NCBI GenBank assembly: GCA_964431495.1
Contig: CAYSJU010000048.1
Location: 1 to 7,342, forward strand
DNA: 7,342 nt
Direction: 5' to 3'
Source of the DNA: CAYSJU01 sp964431495
Lineage (GTDB): Bacteria > Omnitrophota > Gorgyraeia > Tantalellales > Tantalellaceae
This document shows, piece by piece, positions 6,601 through 7,342 of this stretch. Under the pieces are notes generated by a model. That model made no database searches and was not told where the DNA came from. It saw only the letters and a list, made by a program, of their open reading frames with translations. Position numbers and translations under genes: made by a program. Every line of letters begins with the position of its first letter. The first letter of the stretch is position 1.

Positions 6601-7342
6601 TTTAAGCTGTTCTAACAGAGGCACTACTTTTTCCTGAATTATCGCTATATCGGTTGTCTGTGTTCGGGCGCCTTGCAGCATGTACGCAAAGTTTTCTTTC
6701 CTGCCGTCCGTAGCATCTATTACCATGGTAGGCACCGCAAGCCCTTCCAGCCTTTCCCATGCTACGCGGCATCCAACATCTATCCAATCCACTAATATCT
6801 TTTTCTTTGTCTGGCCGTCATAATACGTTTTTATCACATAATCGAAATCATCACCCAGATAGGAAGCCAGGTGCCGCCCCATCAGGCCGGGACGAAGCCT
6901 GTGATCTATCGTTCTTCTACGCTCTTCTTCCGGCAAGGCAAGGTTCTGTATTTCCTGCCCTAAAAATTTACCGGCGATCTCTTTCTCAACAGCGATACCG
7001 GCTCCCCTCAATATTTTTCGCTGTTCTCCAAGATTATTTATCTCCTTTAAGCGCTTTATTGTTTTTACCGGCAGTTTCTTCAGAGCTTCCCTGAACTCAT
7101 CCAGGAGATCCCATTTACTTACACCCTTTTTGCTTTTTCCCTTAACAGAGGGTTCCCGCTTTTTATCGCTTTTTGCGGACGTTTTATAAAACTCAGCCTC
7201 TTTATCTTCCTGAAGATTCCATACGATATTGGTTCTTTCGTCAATGTCATAGAAAAGTTCTGAAAATCCTGTATCGTTGAGTTTAAGCTTGTCCATTGTT
7301 GTGAGAAAGTTTTCATCCCTTAGAGTCTGAATGAATTCTTGC
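3676..7342 (-). CDS. Very large multidomain protein of unknown function: kinase-like, HExxH and ParB/Srx-like modules (N-terminus off window)
   Basis: The frame is open from the right edge to TAA at 3678-3676. Residue numbers here count from the first ATG (7296), giving 1206 residues, but 15 sense codons precede that ATG without a stop and it lacks a Shine-Dalgarno, so the protein probably begins outside the window. No signal peptide or membrane segment is evident in what is visible. Residues 131-300 look like a protein-kinase-like fold: VIK with Lys156, DTDFGGTLAN (Asp266, Asn273) and a DFG-like FDIGD (Asp287). Residues 440-536 are a linker holding three DNA repeats. HEVGH at 566-570, with acidic residues and another HE (588-589) shortly after, is a zinc-metallopeptidase motif. 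Residues 655-735 contain GNVTIEEGVHRLAALWKLGIETVPA, reminiscent of the ParB/sulfiredoxin GxHR core. GHYF...GGCMEQA (826-842) has a cysteine-hydrolase flavour only. The region from 866 to 1206 is unrecognised. A downstream exporter 73 bases away may share its transcript. Existence as a gene is secure; the functions are inferred. Confidence 0.85.
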   Translation of the reverse strand, partial: QEFIQTLRDENFLTTMDKLKLNDTGFSELFYDIDERTNIVWNLQEDKEAEFYKTSAKSDKKREPSVKGKSKKGVSKWDLLDEFREALKKLPVKTIKRLKEINNLGEQRKILRGAGIAVEKEIAGKFLGQEIQNLALPEEERRRTIDHRLRPGLMGRHLASYLGDDFDYVIKTYYDGQTKKKILVDWIDVGCRVAWERLEGLAVPTMVIDATDGRKENFAYMLQGARTQTTDIAIIQEKVVPLLEQLKILIRAGKRKEAEKILSDYQDIVIQMFRRGVVDTDFGGTLANYGFREETGEVLIFDIGDINPTPGAGQDFVDYIDLTNQYIESGLRSEVNKDLADHFKDNAFKEEDFYDAEGKFLFGIDWNKENAKKFKMIFPHTEKEMRKLFAEGVLHDSKATQPPAIALVKEDGKWVHLEEGLTQEQHEVINEAWRELCWNKDNYGGYAVGEEDEIYKDVVEALVDSRQSTVDERELKLPVNIHSPPGEELYNTIYRIAEERNISFPPRDDFKLITHPGTGRGQRPEAGGKSKPSSPSLRGAEGPEAISKPRSYNLLIPEEELSTLKSIKRSDPKAYSEWLGHEVGHIIDRVRETPDKTESDITHECDITRLVQAFGDSMADNNGIGRSLEMLLQRAIETDKRYRDNRPFDTSFVSKVQNVPAAFMMDPANVSTPEDVTAVLRADEDHIADLMARIRSGQLPGDEDTSKYPIIIHVKSNGNVTIEEGVHRLAALWKLGIETVPAQVIYFGKEYIGKFQFEDINAQNNIPRRQKVIWLNVHGFLPDVKEKEVKEREVRANFEKTGIVTDSHNIMKGVRHDQIRGRVRKIFSGRSPNPDKIILTGHYFAALDDRGGCMEQAVRGICDALGTEGYEIMVPLDLVDHSWRGEVTLEVLQDVLTYTQLGPTNSRVFYDNEPVLEWNSKWQPENSPVPVNVRFFTTSEKMEESFGINEIDTERTILSDAIATRLRQAFEKLKKIVNEFGGELRSYVNNLKQACKKMDNVTKLKFCVPARVFLNAPDVVQAFDKLGKLTEKGIEFEFVVTEVEENDEEMISSLIMDSNIRGAVGIPENARISMITMAEMTQASEKDKRIEYDLSTDKGRMQIIKDMHMGTLKDGEYMAVSMGGVKDKAEAEELKKEMAENEIAGASDGAADPNNNISIQILVEPRENESVFSLSSMLNDWFANIKTGKKSGVGITLPVAIEMVQEIVREMENAWHMLKSA
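5702..5739. repeat. REP-like dispersed palindromic element inside the large ORF
   Basis: Read on the minus strand this is the CGTCATTGCGAGGAGC...GAAGCAATCTC type of element that is scattered in many copies through numerous bacterial genomes. It folds as ATTGC/GCAAT (5705-5709 with 5730-5734), an internal loop, then GGGGCC/GGCTCC (5713-5718 with 5722-5727, one G-U pair) closed by TTC. In the large protein it is translated as PSLRGAEGPEAIS (520-532), one of the peptides commonly produced when this repeat is read as protein. Family recognition is from memory; copies elsewhere in this genome cannot be seen here. Confidence 0.75.
5757..5783. repeat. Degenerate heptamer tandem (TGGCCTC type), about four units, inside the large ORF
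   Basis: On the plus strand the units are tgcctcc (5757-5763), tgcctc (5764-5769, one base short), tggcctc (5770-5776) and tggcctc (5777-5783). On the coding strand it reads GAGGCCA-type units and encodes GRGQRPEAGGK (504-514). This is a known type of short GC-rich tandem that yields RGQRPEA-like peptides in predicted proteins. It lies only 17 bases from the REP-like element. Confidence 0.7.
5929..5956. repeat. Four perfect tandem copies of heptamer GTCGACT inside the large ORF
   Basis: Units at 5929-5935, 5936-5942, 5943-5949 and 5950-5956 are identical, and each contains the GTCGAC palindrome. On the coding strand they encode VDSRQSTVD (448-456). Since 28 is not a multiple of three, gain or loss of one unit would shift the frame of the large gene; three units (21 bp) would keep it. 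The array sits between the kinase-like and HExxH modules. Confidence 0.95.

Overview
The window (about 45% GC by eye) comes from a bacterial chromosome. All supportable genes lie on the minus strand, so transcription runs from high to low coordinates. In that order they are: a very large multidomain protein of unknown role (about 7342-3676, its N-terminus running off the window), an MsbA-type ABC exporter (3602-1755), ribosomal protein S2 (rpsB, 1543-644) and elongation factor Ts (tsf, 590-1, cut by the left edge). No tRNA, rRNA, CRISPR array, insertion sequence or phage gene was seen. No stretch over 300 bases lacks a gene.

The organism is probably a Gram-negative-type uncultured lineage. 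The rpsB-tsf pair is the usual bacterial arrangement. EF-Ts appears to be the short (about 200-residue) form, as in Thermus and several deep-branching or candidate phyla. S2 carries a long acidic tail, and the large ORF has short dispersed repeats embedded in frame. A candidate phylum such as Omnitrophota would fit, but this is an inference from style and I cannot confirm it without a search.

The housekeeping half (1-1701) looks like a self-contained unit: a good sigma70-type promoter at 1701-1674, a leader of roughly 120 nt that could fold, strong Shine-Dalgarno sites, then rpsB and tsf. A 53-base spacer between the two genes carries a triplicated 10-bp repeat. Upstream, the ABC exporter follows the large gene after 73 bases with no clear terminator or promoter, so the two may be co-transcribed.

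The most unusual part is the large ORF. Reading N to C, I see a protein-kinase-like module, a low-complexity linker, an HExxH metallopeptidase motif, a ParB/sulfiredoxin-like GxHR module, and a long C-terminal half I do not recognise. Between the kinase-like and HExxH modules, within about 260 bp, sit three unrelated repeats read in frame: a 28-bp GTCGACT heptamer tandem, a degenerate heptamer GC-rich tandem, and a complete copy of a REP-like dispersed palindrome. That repeat-colonised linker and the odd domain combination are the main items worth follow-up.
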